The notes beneath the pieces are model-generated. The model did no database searches, had not been told where the DNA came from, and saw only the letters and a list, made by a program, of their open reading frames with translations. Made by a program: the position numbers and the translations under genes. From NCBI RefSeq assembly GCF_022410515.1, contig NZ_JACSDI010000015.1, forward strand, positions 1-64,000: 64,000 nt of DNA. Reading direction: 5' to 3'. The DNA is from Shewanella cutis (GTDB lineage Bacteria > Pseudomonadota > Gammaproteobacteria > Enterobacterales > Shewanellaceae). Shown in pieces: positions 8,941 to 19,743 of the stretch (position 1 is its first letter; the number at the start of each line of letters is the position of its first letter).

Positions 8941-8967
8941 AAGGCCCATCGGTCAAAGATGGGCCTT
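8941..8967 (-). terminator. polA terminator
   Basis: The perfect stem AAGGCCCATC / GATGGGCCTT with a 7-nt loop is followed on the minus strand by GTTGTTTTTG. It lies 41 bases past the polA stop codon. Confidence 0.85.
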
Positions 8968-9007
8968 AGCGTGAGTTAAAAAATGTTAGCGACTAGCCAT
9001 TTAAATT

Positions 9008-11776
9008 TTAGTGGGCCTCATCCCAGTTATCGCCAATCCCCGCTTCAGCTAGGAGTTCCACATCCAGATTGGCCGCTTTAGCCATAAGTTCGCACACTTT
9101 TTGTTTGAGCGTCTCGGCTTTATCGGCATCGACCTCGAACACCAATTCGTCGTGGACTTGCATGATCATGGCGATTTCACCTTGAGTATCGGTTTTAATC
9201 CAATCGGCAATACTGATCATCGCTTTTTTAATGATGTCCGCAGCAGTACCTTGCATTGGCGCGTTAATAGCCGCCCTTTCGGCAGCTTGACGACGCATTG
9301 CATTGCGATCGCGAATTTCGGGTAAATAGAGGCGACGACCGAATAATGTTGATACGTAACCGAGATCAGCCGCACTCGCTCGCGTTTCTTCCATATACCT
9401 TAACACTCCAGGATAACGGGCGAAGTAAGTGTCGATATAGGTTTGCGCCTCGTTGCGAGGAATATCGAGCTGGCGCGCCAATCCAAAAGCCGACATGCCA
9501 TAGATAAGGCCAAAGTTAACAGCCTTAGCACGGCGACGCTGTTCTGAGGTGACACTATCAAAGTCGGTGCCAAATACTTCAGCGGCGGTAGCTCTGTGAA
9601 TGTCTTTACCTTCGGCAAAAGCGTTAAGTAGGCCTGCATCTTGGGATAAATGCGCCATGATCCGCAATTCAATCTGCGAATAGTCGGCGGCTAAAATCTT
9701 ACGTCCCTGCGGAGCAATAAAGGCTTGGCGAATACGACGGCCTTCTTCGGTGCGGATCGGAATATTTTGCAGGTTTGGCTCGCTCGAGGATAAACGTCCC
9801 GTCGCGGCATTGGCCTGATGATAGCTTGTGTGTACTCGGCCGGTTTTAGCGTTCACCATTAAAGGTAACTTATCGGTATACGTGCTCTTTAATTTGGTCA
9901 GACTACGATGCTCAAGGATCACCTTAGGCAGAGGAAAATCTAATGCCAATTCAACCAGCACTTCTTCGGCTGTGGATGGTGCACCCTTAGGTGTCTTTTT
10001 GATAACCGGATAACCCAGCTTTTCAAAAAATAGTACTTGAAGCTGTTTTGGGGAGCTTAAGTTAAATTTTTCACCAGCAATATCATAAGCTTTTGTCTCT
10101 AACTCATCAATTTTACGCGCGAGCTCGTCACTCTGTTGACCGAGCAACACACTATCGATAAACACACCTTGGCGTTCAATATCGGACAAGATTTGGATCA
10201 GTGGCAGTTCAATATCGGTAAAGACCGAGGCTAATTCAGCTTCTTTTTCGAGTCTTGGCCACAGGTGTTGATGGAGGCGTAGGGTAATATCGGCATCTTC
10301 TGCGGCATAGGGCGCAGCTGTCTCTAATGGAATTTGGTTAAAGGTCAGCTGTTTCGCCCCTTTACCGGCGATATCTTCAAAGGCGATATTTTTATGGCCT
10401 AGGTATTTGAGTGCTAAACCGTCCATATCATGGCGTGAAGCAACAGAATTAAACACATAGGATTCGAGCATGGTGTCGAACGCAACACCTTGGAGTGTAA
10501 TGCCCGCGTTGGCCAATACGCTGATGTCATATTTAAGGTTTTGACCGACTTTTTTAACCTTGGCATCTTCTAAAATGGGGCGTAATTTTTCGAGCGCGAA
10601 CTGCTTATCTAATTGTTGAGGTGCGCCAACATAATCGTGGGCTAAAGGCAGGTAAGCAGCTTTACCCGCTTCTACGGCAAAGGACATACCAACCAGTTCG
10701 GCGACCATATAGTCGAGGCTCGTGGTCTCGGTATCCACGGCGATCAGTGATGCTTGTTTTAGCTTGGAAATCCATTCATCAAGCTGAGCTTCGGTCAAAA
10801 TCGTGTCGTATTGAGTTTCAATGGTGACGGTTGGCGTAGAATCTTCTTGAGTTTCAACTGTGGCAGCAGCCGTCACTAGGGTTGCTGGCACTTTATTATC
10901 TAAGACTTCGGCAAGCCAGCGTTTAAACTCCATCTCGCCGTAGCATTTGATCAGTTCGTCTCGATCTGCGGGTTTGGCGGTGAGTTCATGCCAATCTTGC
11001 TCAAGCTCTACATCGGTTTTAATGGTGGCCAGCTCATAGGACAGCTTTAGCATGTCGGCATTGTCGATGATCTTCGCCGCCATGGTTTTTGCGCCCCTAA
11101 AGCCTAATTCGGTGACTTTTTCGGGTTCTGCAAGCAAATTGGCGACACTGCCTGCCCCTGTGAGCATGGCTAATGCGGTTTTTTCACCTACACCGGGTAA
11201 ACCGGGAATGTTATCTGCCTTATCGCCCATCAGAGCCAAGAAATCGATAATTCTGTCTGGGCCAACACCATATTTAGCCGCAACCTCTTCAGGACCCATA
11301 ATGGTATCTGTCATGGTGTTGATCAGCGTGATATTTTCATCAACCAGCTGTGCCATATCTTTATCGCCAGTGCTGATCAGTACGGCGCGGTTTTCGCGGC
11401 TCGCTTGGCGAGCGATCGTGCCTATAACATCATCCGCCTCTACACCTGGAATGGAGATTAAGGGCAAGCCCAAGGCACGGATAATACGGTGCAGGGGTTC
11501 TATTTGTGAGCGCAGATCATCCGGCATTGGTGGACGATGCGCTTTGTATTCTTCATATAAGTCATTGCGAAAGGTTTTGCCTTTAGCGTCAAACACCACT
11601 GCAATATGGCTAGGTTGATAACGGCTTAATAAACTGCGGAGCATATTCACTACGCCATAAACAGCACCAGTAGCTTCGCCCTTTGAGTTTGTCAGGTGAG
11701 GAGGCGCATAATAGGCGCGATATAAATAAGAAGATCCATCCACAAGGACAAGTGGGTTATTGGCTATGGTCGGCAT
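9008..11776 (-). CDS. polA: DNA polymerase I
   Basis: A 922-aa family A DNA polymerase for repair and Okazaki fragment processing. The order is an N-terminal 5'-3' nuclease (about 1-290), a 3'-5' exonuclease domain retaining VDTETTS with its metal-binding Asp and Glu (about 346-352), and a polymerase domain. Polymerase motif A DYSQIELR is near 698-706, the O-helix [13 protein letters not shown] near 747-759 and motif [10 protein letters not shown] near 876. Length matches E. coli (928). All key residues seen are intact. The gene is transcribed alone toward spf. Confidence 0.97.
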   Translation of the reverse strand: MPTIANNPLVLVDGSSYLYRAYYAPPHLTNSKGEATGAVYGVVNMLRSLLSRYQPSHIAVVFDAKGKTFRNDLYEEYKAHRPPMPDDLRSQIEPLHRIIRALGLPLISIPGVEADDVIGTIARQASRENRAVLISTGDKDMAQLVDENITLINTMTDTIMGPEEVAAKYGVGPDRIIDFLALMGDKADNIPGLPGVGEKTALAMLTGAGSVANLLAEPEKVTELGFRGAKTMAAKIIDNADMLKLSYELATIKTDVELEQDWHELTAKPADRDELIKCYGEMEFKRWLAEVLDNKVPATLVTAAATVETQEDSTPTVTIETQYDTILTEAQLDEWISKLKQASLIAVDTETTSLDYMVAELVGMSFAVEAGKAAYLPLAHDYVGAPQQLDKQFALEKLRPILEDAKVKKVGQNLKYDISVLANAGITLQGVAFDTMLESYVFNSVASRHDMDGLALKYLGHKNIAFEDIAGKGAKQLTFNQIPLETAAPYAAEDADITLRLHQHLWPRLEKEAELASVFTDIELPLIQILSDIERQGVFIDSVLLGQQSDELARKIDELETKAYDIAGEKFNLSSPKQLQVLFFEKLGYPVIKKTPKGAPSTAEEVLVELALDFPLPKVILEHRSLTKLKSTYTDKLPLMVNAKTGRVHTSYHQANAATGRLSSSEPNLQNIPIRTEEGRRIRQAFIAPQGRKILAADYSQIELRIMAHLSQDAGLLNAFAEGKDIHRATAAEVFGTDFDSVTSEQRRRAKAVNFGLIYGMSAFGLARQLDIPRNEAQTYIDTYFARYPGVLRYMEETRASAADLGYVSTLFGRRLYLPEIRDRNAMRRQAAERAAINAPMQGTAADIIKKAMISIADWIKTDTQGEIAMIMQVHDELVFEVDADKAETLKQKVCELMAKAANLDVELLAEAGIGDNWDEAH

Positions 11777-12161
11777 AAGTAATTTTCGTTTATCGATGAC
11801 TTAGATGACGCTAAGCATGCCACAGATGCAGTGTTTCAGCCACGGCAAATTGACTCTCAGCCTGTGGATAACTCTGTGAGTGAAAATGTCAACTGTGAAT
11901 AATGGCGATAATTACGGCTTGGTGCGATATTTTTAAGTTGTTGATTTTTATGTTTTTATAATATTTGTGTGAGTTCAATACTGTTTCTTGAAAAATCTTC
12001 CTGATTTGTGGATTTCTTCTTGACTCCGTAAAATACCTAAAAGCTGGCTTAAATTTCACCGACCCTTAGATTCGACGAACTAAGTTAGCACGATTTTTAA
12101 GCAGATCAACCATTTTGTTTACAGTTTGTTAAAACTAAATGACATAAGAAGGATATTTATA
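11777..12161. other. Intergenic stretch between polA and elbB
   Basis: This divergent region of about 385 bases must contain the promoters of both genes. No operator, repeat or RNA was recognised with confidence. Confidence 0.4.
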
Positions 12162-12818
12162 ATGAAAAAAATCGCAGTATTGCTCAGTGGGTGCGGTGTC
12201 TTCGATGGAACAGAGATCCATGAATCGGTTTTAACCTTATTATCTCTGTCGAAAGCCGGGGCTCAGTATCAGTGTTTTGCTCCTGATATCAATCAAATGC
12301 ATGTTGTTAATCACTTCACGGGCGAAGTAGACAAGACTGCGACACGAAATGTGTTGGTTGAATCGGCACGCATCGCCCGTGGTGAAGTAAAAGCAACCAC
12401 CGAACTCGATATAACCGATTTCGATGCACTGGTTATCCCTGGCGGGTTTGGGGCGGCGAAAAATCTGTGTAACTTCGCTACCAATGGCAGTGAGTGTGAA
12501 GTGAATCCACTCGTGACTGATTTTATTAATGAATTTATTCTGGCGAAAAAGCCCGTCGGCTTTATTTGTATCGCGCCTATGATGATCCCGCGCTTATACG
12601 GACACGGCGCTAAGGGCACTATCGGTAATGATGTTGATACAGTAGCAGCCTTTAATCTGATGGGCGGCCATCATCAGGCGGCGACTGTGCACGATATCGT
12701 GGTAGATGAGGCGAATAAGATTGTTAGTACACCAGCTTATATGCTGGCGGGTAATATTGCAGAGGCCCACTCTGGGATTGAAAAGCTGGTCGCCAAAATG
12801 TTAGAGCTTGCCAAGTAA
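12162..12818 (+). CDS. elbB: Isoprenoid biosynthesis glyoxalase ElbB
   Basis: A 218-aa DJ-1/PfpI superfamily protein. ElbB of E. coli (217 aa) is reported to have glyoxalase activity and has been linked to isoprenoid synthesis; the physiological role is unsettled. Seen here are MKKIAVLLSGCGVFDGTEIH at the N-terminus, the ALVIPGGFGAAKNL loop near 93-106 and FICIAPMM with the nucleophile-position Cys. The ATG at 12162 is preferred over 12126 because AGAAGGA lies about 8 bases upstream and the family starts here. Confidence 0.92.
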   Translation: MKKIAVLLSGCGVFDGTEIHESVLTLLSLSKAGAQYQCFAPDINQMHVVNHFTGEVDKTATRNVLVESARIARGEVKATTELDITDFDALVIPGGFGAAKNLCNFATNGSECEVNPLVTDFINEFILAKKPVGFICIAPMMIPRLYGHGAKGTIGNDVDTVAAFNLMGGHHQAATVHDIVVDEANKIVSTPAYMLAGNIAEAHSGIEKLVAKMLELAK

Positions 12819-12884
12819 CAGCACCTAAACGCGGCAGGGTAGGCCTTAAATTTTTAATCGAGCATGGAAGCTATCGCGGTGAGA

Positions 12885-13727
12885 TTAGCGAGTGGTTTTA
12901 CTGCGACTATCGAACCAGCCTTGGGCGAGACCAATCAGTAATCCGCCAATATGGGCGCCATTCGCAACTGACACACCTAAGAAATCCGTAAAGCCTAACA
13001 CCAGCCAAATCAGCATAAACCCCATATAGGATGGCGGTAAACCTATACCCGCCTCTGGTTTACGTAGTCCCATGACCCAAGTGTAACCGGCGACGGCATA
13101 CACTACGCCCGACAGACCACCAAAGTTGGGGCCGCTAACATAGTATTGGACGATATTAGGCAAAGTGCCTGCCACCAGCAAGAGGATAAGGAGTGGGGCT
13201 GTGCCTATTCGTGTCTCGATTTTCCCACCCAGATACCACCACCAAAGTAGGTTGAAAATGATATGCATGGCCGAAAAGTGTAACAAGCTTGGGGTAAACA
13301 CGCGCCAGAATTGATTAAAACCAGTGTCAGGCACCGCGCCAAAATAGGAGAGCGCTTGGTAAACGGGGCTGGCGAAGCCTAAATTCATCGCAGCATAAAT
13401 CAGTACACAGAGGCCAAAGATGATAAGAGTGATTGGGCCTGCGCCAGTGATAAATTGGGTAAAAAGTTGTAATGATGGCGCGCCATAATCAAGCTTTGTA
13501 TTGGTATCACCATGCTCCCATGAGGCTTGTAAGTATTTGTTATCGTAAGGATGAGCGATAAAATGGGCAAATTCTTTACGGGCTTGCTCGGCATCTTGCT
13601 CGCGGATAACCAGAATGGCGACTCCCTGTGGCAATGGCTGAATTTGGCAGTCTATCTGTTCACCTTTAAGGTAATCGACAAAGGCCTGCGCGGCTCTGCT
13701 GTTGGGGAGTCTGCCAATTTCTATCAT
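12885..13727 (-). CDS. glpG: Rhomboid intramembrane serine protease GlpG
   Basis: A 280-aa rhomboid protease cleaving transmembrane substrates within the inner membrane. It has a cytoplasmic N-terminal domain (about 1-85), then six hydrophobic segments. The catalytic Ser is in GLSGVVYA (about residue 204) and the His in NGAHIGGLL (about 259), matching Ser201/His254 of E. coli. Its start overlaps the glpE stop by four bases (ATGA), so the pair is translationally coupled. The glpR repressor that follows in E. coli is absent here. Confidence 0.95.
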   Translation of the reverse strand: MIEIGRLPNSRAAQAFVDYLKGEQIDCQIQPLPQGVAILVIREQDAEQARKEFAHFIAHPYDNKYLQASWEHGDTNTKLDYGAPSLQLFTQFITGAGPITLIIFGLCVLIYAAMNLGFASPVYQALSYFGAVPDTGFNQFWRVFTPSLLHFSAMHIIFNLLWWWYLGGKIETRIGTAPLLILLLVAGTLPNIVQYYVSGPNFGGLSGVVYAVAGYTWVMGLRKPEAGIGLPPSYMGFMLIWLVLGFTDFLGVSVANGAHIGGLLIGLAQGWFDSRSKTTR

Positions 13728-14029
13728 GCATTGGCCTCATGCCAAGCACTGAAGCCACCATCGAGACTATACACATCATCAAAGCCTTGCTCGCAGAGAT
13801 ACTGCGCGGCATTTTGGCTACTGATGCCATGGTAACAAACCACCACTAAGGGGCGATCCATATCTGCTTGGCCAATAAAGTGTGCCAGATTCTCGTTATT
13901 CAAATTAAATGCGCCGTCAATATGGCCATTGTTAAAGCTGTTTCCATCGCGAATATCGACGATTTGTACTGGCTTTGACTCGGTCATTTGTACTAACTGA
14001 TTGACGCTTAAGTGTTTAAAAGAAGACAT
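13724..14029 (-). CDS. glpE: Thiosulfate sulfurtransferase GlpE
   Basis: A 101-aa single-domain rhodanese that transfers sulfane sulfur from thiosulfate to acceptors such as cyanide or thioredoxin. The active-site loop is CYHGISSQ, with the catalytic Cys near residue 64-65, equivalent to Cys65 of E. coli GlpE. I chose the ATG at 14029 (MSSFKHLSVNQL), with AGGG about 8 bases upstream; a longer frame from 14116 adds a hydrophobic non-homologous segment. It overlaps glpG by four bases. Confidence 0.92.
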   Translation of the reverse strand: MSSFKHLSVNQLVQMTESKPVQIVDIRDGNSFNNGHIDGAFNLNNENLAHFIGQADMDRPLVVVCYHGISSQNAAQYLCEQGFDDVYSLDGGFSAWHEANA

Positions 14030-14127
14030 AATAAACCCTGAAATAACGAAAAATGGATAAGCGATAGGATTAGTGTGCAACATGAGGCTGCATGTGTACA
14101 GCCCCGTGATTGGCATAGCTAAGGGAA

Positions 14128-15153
14128 TTAATCCCAGCTGAGGATAACTTTGCCCGACTGGCCCGAGCCCATAGCGTCGAAGCCTTTTTGGAAATCATCA
14201 ATTTTGTAGTGGTGGGTGATGATGGGCGAAATATCTAAGCCAGATTGGATCAGGCTTGCCATCTTGTACCAGGTTTCGAACATTTCACGGCCGTAAATGC
14301 CTTTAATGACCAAACCTTTGAAGATCACTTTGCTCCAATCAATCGCCATTTCGCCACCCGGAATACCGAGCATCGCGATTTTGCCACCGTGGTTCATGGT
14401 ATCTAACATGGCGCGGAAGGCAGAAGGTACGCCAGACATTTCTAAGCCGACGTCAAACCCTTCGGTCATGCCGAGCTCTTTCATCACATCTTTGAGGTTT
14501 TCTTGAGCAACGTTTACGGCGCGGGTGGCCCCCATTTTACGGGCCAACTCTAAGCGGTATTCGTTAACGTCGGTAATAACCACATGGCGCGCACCAACGT
14601 GGCGACATACTGCAGCCGCCATAATACCGATAGGACCCGCGCCAGTGATTAACACGTCTTCGCCCACTAAGTCGAACGACAGCGCTGTGTGCACTGCATT
14701 ACCGAATGGATCGAAGATAGAGGCTAAATCGTCGCTGATATCATCGGGAATTTTGAAGGCGTTAAACGCTGGGATAACCAAATATTCGGCAAATGAACCT
14801 TCGCGGTTTACACCCACACCTGAGGTGTTACGACATAAATGCGTGCGACCAGCCCGGCAGTTACGGCAGTGGCCGCAGGTGATATGGCCTTCGCCAGAAA
14901 CGCGGTCACCAATGTTAAATCCGCGAACTTCTTGTCCGATATCAACCACTTCACCCACATATTCGTGACCTACCACCATAGGCACTGGAATGGTTTTTTG
15001 TGACCATTCGTCCCAGTTGTAGATGTGCATGTCGGTGCCACAAATGGCGGTCTTTTTAATCTTGATCAGTAGATCGTTATGGCCCATCTCAGGCTTAGGC
15101 GCATCAACTAACCAAATGCCTTTTTCGGCTTTTAACTTGCTTAGTGCTTTCAT
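14128..15153 (-). CDS. tdh: L-threonine 3-dehydrogenase
   Basis: A 341-aa zinc-dependent medium-chain dehydrogenase that oxidises L-threonine to 2-amino-3-ketobutyrate with NAD+. The catalytic zinc site is CGTDMHIY (near 38-45) with GHEYVGEV (63-70). The structural zinc site is [15 protein letters not shown] (about 93-107). The Rossmann nucleotide loop is GAGPIG. Length equals the E. coli enzyme. It lies 11 bases after kbl, whose product converts the ketobutyrate to glycine and acetyl-CoA, forming the usual kbl-tdh operon. Confidence 0.97.
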   Translation of the reverse strand: MKALSKLKAEKGIWLVDAPKPEMGHNDLLIKIKKTAICGTDMHIYNWDEWSQKTIPVPMVVGHEYVGEVVDIGQEVRGFNIGDRVSGEGHITCGHCRNCRAGRTHLCRNTSGVGVNREGSFAEYLVIPAFNAFKIPDDISDDLASIFDPFGNAVHTALSFDLVGEDVLITGAGPIGIMAAAVCRHVGARHVVITDVNEYRLELARKMGATRAVNVAQENLKDVMKELGMTEGFDVGLEMSGVPSAFRAMLDTMNHGGKIAMLGIPGGEMAIDWSKVIFKGLVIKGIYGREMFETWYKMASLIQSGLDISPIITHHYKIDDFQKGFDAMGSGQSGKVILSWD

Positions 15154-15164
15154 TTTGTAGGGTC

Positions 15165-16358
15165 CTAAATAATCGCCATTTCTTTAGCAATACGGGTAAA
15201 GGCTTCAATCGCTTTGTCGAGTTGTTCACGGGTGTGAGCCGCCGACATTTGCGTACGGATACGGGCTTGTCCCTTCGGCACCACAGGGAAGGAGAAGCCA
15301 ATCACGTAGATATGTTCTGCTAATAAGCGGTTAGCGAAGTCGCTTGCCAGTTTGGCATCGCCAATCATCACTGGGATAATTGCGTGGTCGGCGCCACCTA
15401 AGGTAAAGCCTGCCGCGGACATTTTTTCGCGGAAATATCGGCTGTTTTCCCATACCGATTCGCGTAGCGCTTGGCCTGATTTGAGCATTTCTAATACATG
15501 GATAGACGCTGTCACAATCGAAGGCGCTAATGAGTTAGAGAATAGGTAAGGGCGAGAGCGTTGACGTAACCAGTCGATGACTTCTTTTTTACCTGAAGTG
15601 AAACCGCCAGATGCACCGCCTAAGGCTTTGCCTAAGGTGCCAGTGATAATATCGACACGGCCCATCACGCCACAGTGTTCGTGGGAGCCGCGACCATTTT
15701 GACCAACAAAACCGACAGCATGAGAGTCATCAACCATCACGAGTGCGCCGTATTTATCGGCTAAATCACACACGCCTTGCAGGTTGGCGATCACGCCGTC
15801 CATTGAGAATACGCCGTCAGTGGCGATCAAAATATTGCGCGCGCCAGCTGCTTTTGCGGCGATCAATTGCGTTTCTAAATCCGCCATATCGTTGTTAGCG
15901 TAACGGAAACGTTTGGCCTTACATAAACGCACACCATCGATGATAGAAGCATGGTTTAAGGCGTCGGAGATAATCGCATCTTCGGCATCTAACAGGGTTT
16001 CAAACAGACCCGCGTTGGCGTCAAAGCATGAAGAATACAAAATGGTGTCTTCCATGCCGAGGAATTCACTCAGGCTGGCTTCGAGCTGTTTGTGAATGTC
16101 TTGGGTGCCGCAAATAAAGCGTACTGACGCCATACCAAAGCCGTGGCTATCTAAACCTTGTTGGGCGGCTTTGATGAGTTCTGGATGATTGGCTAGGCCT
16201 AGATAGTTGTTAGCGCAAAAGTTAACAACTTCTTGGTGATTAACTTGAATGGCAGTCTGTTGCGGTGAAGCAATAATGCGCTCGCTTTTATATAAACCTT
16301 CGGCTTTAACATCAGCAAGCTGTTGATTAATTTGTGCGTAGAATGAGGTTGAGGCCAC
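15165..16358 (-). CDS. kbl: Glycine C-acetyltransferase (2-amino-3-ketobutyrate CoA ligase)
   Basis: A 397-aa PLP enzyme of the alpha-oxoamine synthase family, cleaving 2-amino-3-ketobutyrate with CoA to glycine and acetyl-CoA. The PLP lysine lies in [10 protein letters not shown] (about residue 243). Other seen motifs are [10 protein letters not shown] (50-59) and DDSHAVGF with the cofactor-binding Asp and His. Length matches E. coli (398). It is first in the kbl-tdh operon; an unlinked TetR gene lies upstream on the same strand. Confidence 0.97.
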   Translation of the reverse strand: MASTSFYAQINQQLADVKAEGLYKSERIIASPQQTAIQVNHQEVVNFCANNYLGLANHPELIKAAQQGLDSHGFGMASVRFICGTQDIHKQLEASLSEFLGMEDTILYSSCFDANAGLFETLLDAEDAIISDALNHASIIDGVRLCKAKRFRYANNDMADLETQLIAAKAAGARNILIATDGVFSMDGVIANLQGVCDLADKYGALVMVDDSHAVGFVGQNGRGSHEHCGVMGRVDIITGTLGKALGGASGGFTSGKKEVIDWLRQRSRPYLFSNSLAPSIVTASIHVLEMLKSGQALRESVWENSRYFREKMSAAGFTLGGADHAIIPVMIGDAKLASDFANRLLAEHIYVIGFSFPVVPKGQARIRTQMSAAHTREQLDKAIEAFTRIAKEMAII

Positions 16359-16584
16359 CTGATATCTCCTTAGTTAACTTTATTCTGATTCTGGGAGTTG
16401 CGGCATTCTAACGCTAAACCCTATCGGCCTACAGCCTTTTTTTCATGCAGCTTAGCCAGAGAAATTAGTTTAGGGCTAAAGGCGTTGTTACATTATAAAA
16501 ACTAATGTTTAACATTATTTGCAGCACTGTGGTTTTATTTGATCGTGAGAAATGATAGGGATTAACGATGGCAAGCAATAAGGC

Positions 16585-16627
16585 CGCATTTAGCACGTTT
16601 AACCTGTTGAGTTTAGTGCTAAATGCG
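16585..16627. repeat. 12-bp perfect inverted repeat
   Basis: CGCATTTAGCAC (16585-16596) and GTGCTAAATGCG (16616-16627) are perfect complements separated by 19 bases. It lies between the tetR stop and kbl. There is no T-run, so it may be an mRNA structure or a regulator site rather than a terminator. Confidence 0.55.
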
Positions 16628-16642
16628 AAATGGCGGAATTGT

Positions 16643-17290
16643 TTAAAGAGACTCTTGAGTTGCGAGCTCATGATAATGCTGCTCTAGGCGACTAAAGGTC
16701 GCTTGAGATGTCGGCGTGGCATAAGCTTTAAAAATCATCAATACCCGCAATACACCTTCGTACAAAATGCCTTTAGTGATGGTGGAAGTGCTTGATTGGG
16801 TAAGTTGATAACCAATCCAAAAGCTCACAATCATCTTGATGGTATCGGCAAGTGAAGTGATTTTATCGTTATCGATATTTAAAAAACCATCCTGCTTGAG
16901 TTTACCAAGCACATGACTCGAGCGTGTTAGCACTTGCTGCTGAGCATGTAGATAACGACTCTTTAATTCTTCATCGCGGGCCAGAATATCGGCCAAATTG
17001 GCGTACATAAAACGGAATTGCCACAGGGTGTAAAACATCGCATCAAAATAGCCAATCAGTTGCTCTACATTGACTTGCTCGCCCTCATAGGGCTGAAAAC
17101 CCGATTCGAGGTGCGCCTCGTAGAGACTGAAAATCGAGCGAATAATATCTTCCTTATTACGGAAGTGATAATAAAGATTCCCGGGACTCATATTCATGTG
17201 AGCGGCAATATGATTGGTGGTGATATTTCGTTCGCCATGTTCATTGAATAGCTCAAGGCTGGCGTAAATAATTTTGTCGCGGGTTTTCAT
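16643..17290 (-). CDS. TetR family transcriptional regulator
   Basis: A 215-aa regulator. The N-terminal helix-turn-helix is typical: KIIYASLELFNEHGERNITT (5-24), then HIAAHMNMSPGNLYYHFRNK. The C-terminal two thirds form a helical ligand domain with no family I can name. It lies upstream of kbl-tdh on the same strand, but with 284 bases and an inverted repeat between them. It may instead relate to the divergent waaA. The ligand and targets are unknown. Confidence 0.85.
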   Translation of the reverse strand: MKTRDKIIYASLELFNEHGERNITTNHIAAHMNMSPGNLYYHFRNKEDIIRSIFSLYEAHLESGFQPYEGEQVNVEQLIGYFDAMFYTLWQFRFMYANLADILARDEELKSRYLHAQQQVLTRSSHVLGKLKQDGFLNIDNDKITSLADTIKMIVSFWIGYQLTQSSTSTITKGILYEGVLRVLMIFKAYATPTSQATFSRLEQHYHELATQESL

Positions 17291-17591
17291 ATGTTTTCCA
17301 AGTGGCTAGTGAACGCTATATCCCCAAAAAAACCTGAAGATGCTGCAACTCGTACCTTTAGGTTATTTGGATATAAAATTGATTAAAGAAGGCTAACCAA
17401 CGACCGCTACACTGCTGGTAAATTATCCCTAATTTAAAATCGCATGGATTGAGCTCAACGAACAAAAATTCAATACGATTGGTATACGCAAACAACTTCG
17501 AGAGGCTTAAACTCGTATCTTGAAGTCGTTTGGGCATATTATGCTAACATTGCCACTATTCATCAGGCAAAAACTCATAAGCACGATTTTT
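17291..17591. other. Intergenic stretch between tetR and waaA
   Basis: Divergent promoter region. No clear operator, repeat or RNA was recognised. An in-frame extension of waaA from 17520 is possible but unlikely. Confidence 0.4.
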
Positions 17592-18866
17592 ATGAATCGA
17601 TTTTTTTACAGTGCGCTGCTTTATCTTCTATCTCCACTACTTCTCGCCTATTTGGCTTTTCGAGCCATTAAAAGCCCCGATTATCGTGGCCGTTGGGGCG
17701 AACGCTTCGGATTAGCCCAACTTAAACCGACGGATTTACTGATCCATTCGGTGTCGATGGGGGAAACGCTCGCGGCTATTCCCTTGATCCGTTTGATTAT
17801 GCAAACGCACCCTGAGCTAAGCATTACGGTTACCACCACCAGTCCCACGGGTTCTGCCGAGGTGCGTAAAGCCTTTGGTGATCAAGTGCAGCACTGTTAT
17901 TTGCCCTTCGATTTGCCTTGGTGTGTGAGCCGTTTTCTGCGCCAGTTATCCCCTAAATGGTGCATCATAATGGAAACTGAGTTATGGCCGAATCTGTTGG
18001 CACTGGCGGCTAAGCGCGGCGTGCGCTTGATGCTCGCCAATGCTAGGCTGTCGGCTAAATCGGCGGCGCAGTATGCCAAGCGTTCGCAATTAAGCCGCCC
18101 CATGTTGCAACGCTTAGATGTGATTGCGGTGCAGACCCAAGCCGAGGCGCAGCGATTTATCGACCTTGGAGTGCCAGCTGACAGAGTGACTGTTTGCGGC
18201 AGTTTGAAGTTTGATTTAAGTATTACCCCTGAACGCTTAACCCTAGCGCAAGCGCTACGGCAAACTTGGGGGCGTGAGACGGCGCCCGTGTGGGTGGCGG
18301 GCAGTGTTCACCCCGGTGAGTTTGATGCCATGTTGAGCGCCCATAAGCAGCTGCTCGCTAAATGGCCTGAGGCGTTATTGGTGATTGCGCCACGTCATCC
18401 TGAGCAGTTTGCGGCGGTGGCGGATATTGTCGCCAACCAAGGTTTTGAATTTGTGCGCCGCAGTGACGCTCAAGCGATTACTGCCACAACTCAGGTGCTA
18501 GTGGGCGATACCATGGGTGAGTTGTTAACCTTTTATGGCGCTGCCGATCAAGCCTTCGTCGGCGGTACTTTGATTGAAAATGGTGGTCATAACCCCTTAG
18601 AACCCGTGGCCATGGGCGTACCAGTGATGGTAGGGCCAAATCATTGGGACTTTGCCCAAATTACTCAAATGTTGGCGGACGCGGGTGCCCTGCGGATTGT
18701 GAGTTCAGGCCAAGTGCTGGGGGATAATTTAATTCAGTATTTTGAGCAGCCTGCGTTACGTCAACAAGCCGCTGAAGCTGGCCTTGCCGTGGTAGAGGCC
18801 AATCGCGGAGCTTTGCAGCGTCAGTTTGCTCTTGCGCAATCACTACTCAAGTGCAAAACAGCCTAA
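17592..18866 (+). CDS. waaA: KDO transferase WaaA
   Basis: A 424-aa 3-deoxy-D-manno-octulosonic acid transferase that adds KDO from CMP-KDO to lipid IVA at the inner membrane, the first LPS core step. An N-terminal membrane anchor (about 3-22) is followed by the KxPxYRGRWGERFG-like segment near 29-42. Other conserved parts are SVSMGETLAA, TETELWPN-like METELWPNLL and the C-terminal GGHNPLEP donor site. The ATG at 17592 gives the family N-terminus and length (E. coli 425); the frame is open from 17520. It is convergent with kdkA. Confidence 0.95.
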   Translation: MNRFFYSALLYLLSPLLLAYLAFRAIKSPDYRGRWGERFGLAQLKPTDLLIHSVSMGETLAAIPLIRLIMQTHPELSITVTTTSPTGSAEVRKAFGDQVQHCYLPFDLPWCVSRFLRQLSPKWCIIMETELWPNLLALAAKRGVRLMLANARLSAKSAAQYAKRSQLSRPMLQRLDVIAVQTQAEAQRFIDLGVPADRVTVCGSLKFDLSITPERLTLAQALRQTWGRETAPVWVAGSVHPGEFDAMLSAHKQLLAKWPEALLVIAPRHPEQFAAVADIVANQGFEFVRRSDAQAITATTQVLVGDTMGELLTFYGAADQAFVGGTLIENGGHNPLEPVAMGVPVMVGPNHWDFAQITQMLADAGALRIVSSGQVLGDNLIQYFEQPALRQQAAEAGLAVVEANRGALQRQFALAQSLLKCKTA

Positions 18867-18881
18867 CGCTGTCTGGTATTG

Positions 18882-19634
18882 TTAGGCTTTAGGGACTACT
18901 GCGTGATAACCCTCGAGCAATGCCGCCCAGTTGGCAGGCGTAAAGGCAAGTGTTGGCTGTTTACCTTGTTCTTTATTGAAGGAGCGTAGCAGCCTATCAA
19001 GGTTCGCCTTCTGCCATTGGGCATTGGACGTTTTAAGTTCACCCCTGTCAAAGTCGATCAGGTAGAAGCGCTCTTGTGAACCATTTTCTTGCTGCGGCTG
19101 CCACAAAATATTCTTCGCGTTCAAGTCGGCATGGTAAACGCCGCGGCGATGAAATTGGGCAATAGTGGCGCCGAGTGCTAGCCATTGCTCTGGAGCCATA
19201 GATCCTTTGGTTAACTTGGCGACTAAATCTTCGGCACCATCGACTCGTTCAATAATAATATCGGCACGGTAAAATAAGCCATCGCGCACAATATTGGCGG
19301 CGATAGGTTTAGGCACGGCAAATTGTTCGCGGTAAAGCACATCGAGCAACCTTAATTCGCCCATGGCTCGAGTTTTTTCAAGGCCCGTAAAGAAGTAAGC
19401 ATCTTTACTGAATTTCTCCATCATGCCGCCGCGCCAGTAATGCCGCAGTACCCAATGACTGTGCTCAAATGCTACAAACCAAGTGGTATAGCGGCCCTTG
19501 GATGAACCCACAACTGCGGCTTTTTCGCGCCAAAAATCGACCGAGAACCAAGCCGGCGTGATGTCCTCTGGCGTATCTTGGCAAAGTGCCATATAGCCAT
19601 TGGCAGTATTTATGATTTTGATTTGTGCGTTCAT
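18882..19634 (-). CDS. kdkA: KDO kinase KdkA
   Basis: A 250-aa protein kinase-like enzyme that phosphorylates the lipid-A-bound KDO residue using ATP. This is known from Haemophilus and Vibrio, whose core has a single phosphorylated KDO. The kinase catalytic loop is HADLNAKNI (about 165-173) and the metal-binding DFDRGEL motif follows (about 192-198). VVGSSKGRYTTWF and HWVLRHYWRGG occupy the N-terminal lobe. It is convergent with waaA, whose product makes its substrate. Confidence 0.93.
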   Translation of the reverse strand: MNAQIKIINTANGYMALCQDTPEDITPAWFSVDFWREKAAVVGSSKGRYTTWFVAFEHSHWVLRHYWRGGMMEKFSKDAYFFTGLEKTRAMGELRLLDVLYREQFAVPKPIAANIVRDGLFYRADIIIERVDGAEDLVAKLTKGSMAPEQWLALGATIAQFHRRGVYHADLNAKNILWQPQQENGSQERFYLIDFDRGELKTSNAQWQKANLDRLLRSFNKEQGKQPTLAFTPANWAALLEGYHAVVPKA

Positions 19635-19743
19635 GGGAGATTTGTTGACTTAAGCGTGGCACCTGCGGCCATTCTACATTAAGATCCCAAGCTTGCGCCA
19701 AATAACCTTAAGGGCTATTCGCTTGAGTTTAGATATTAACACC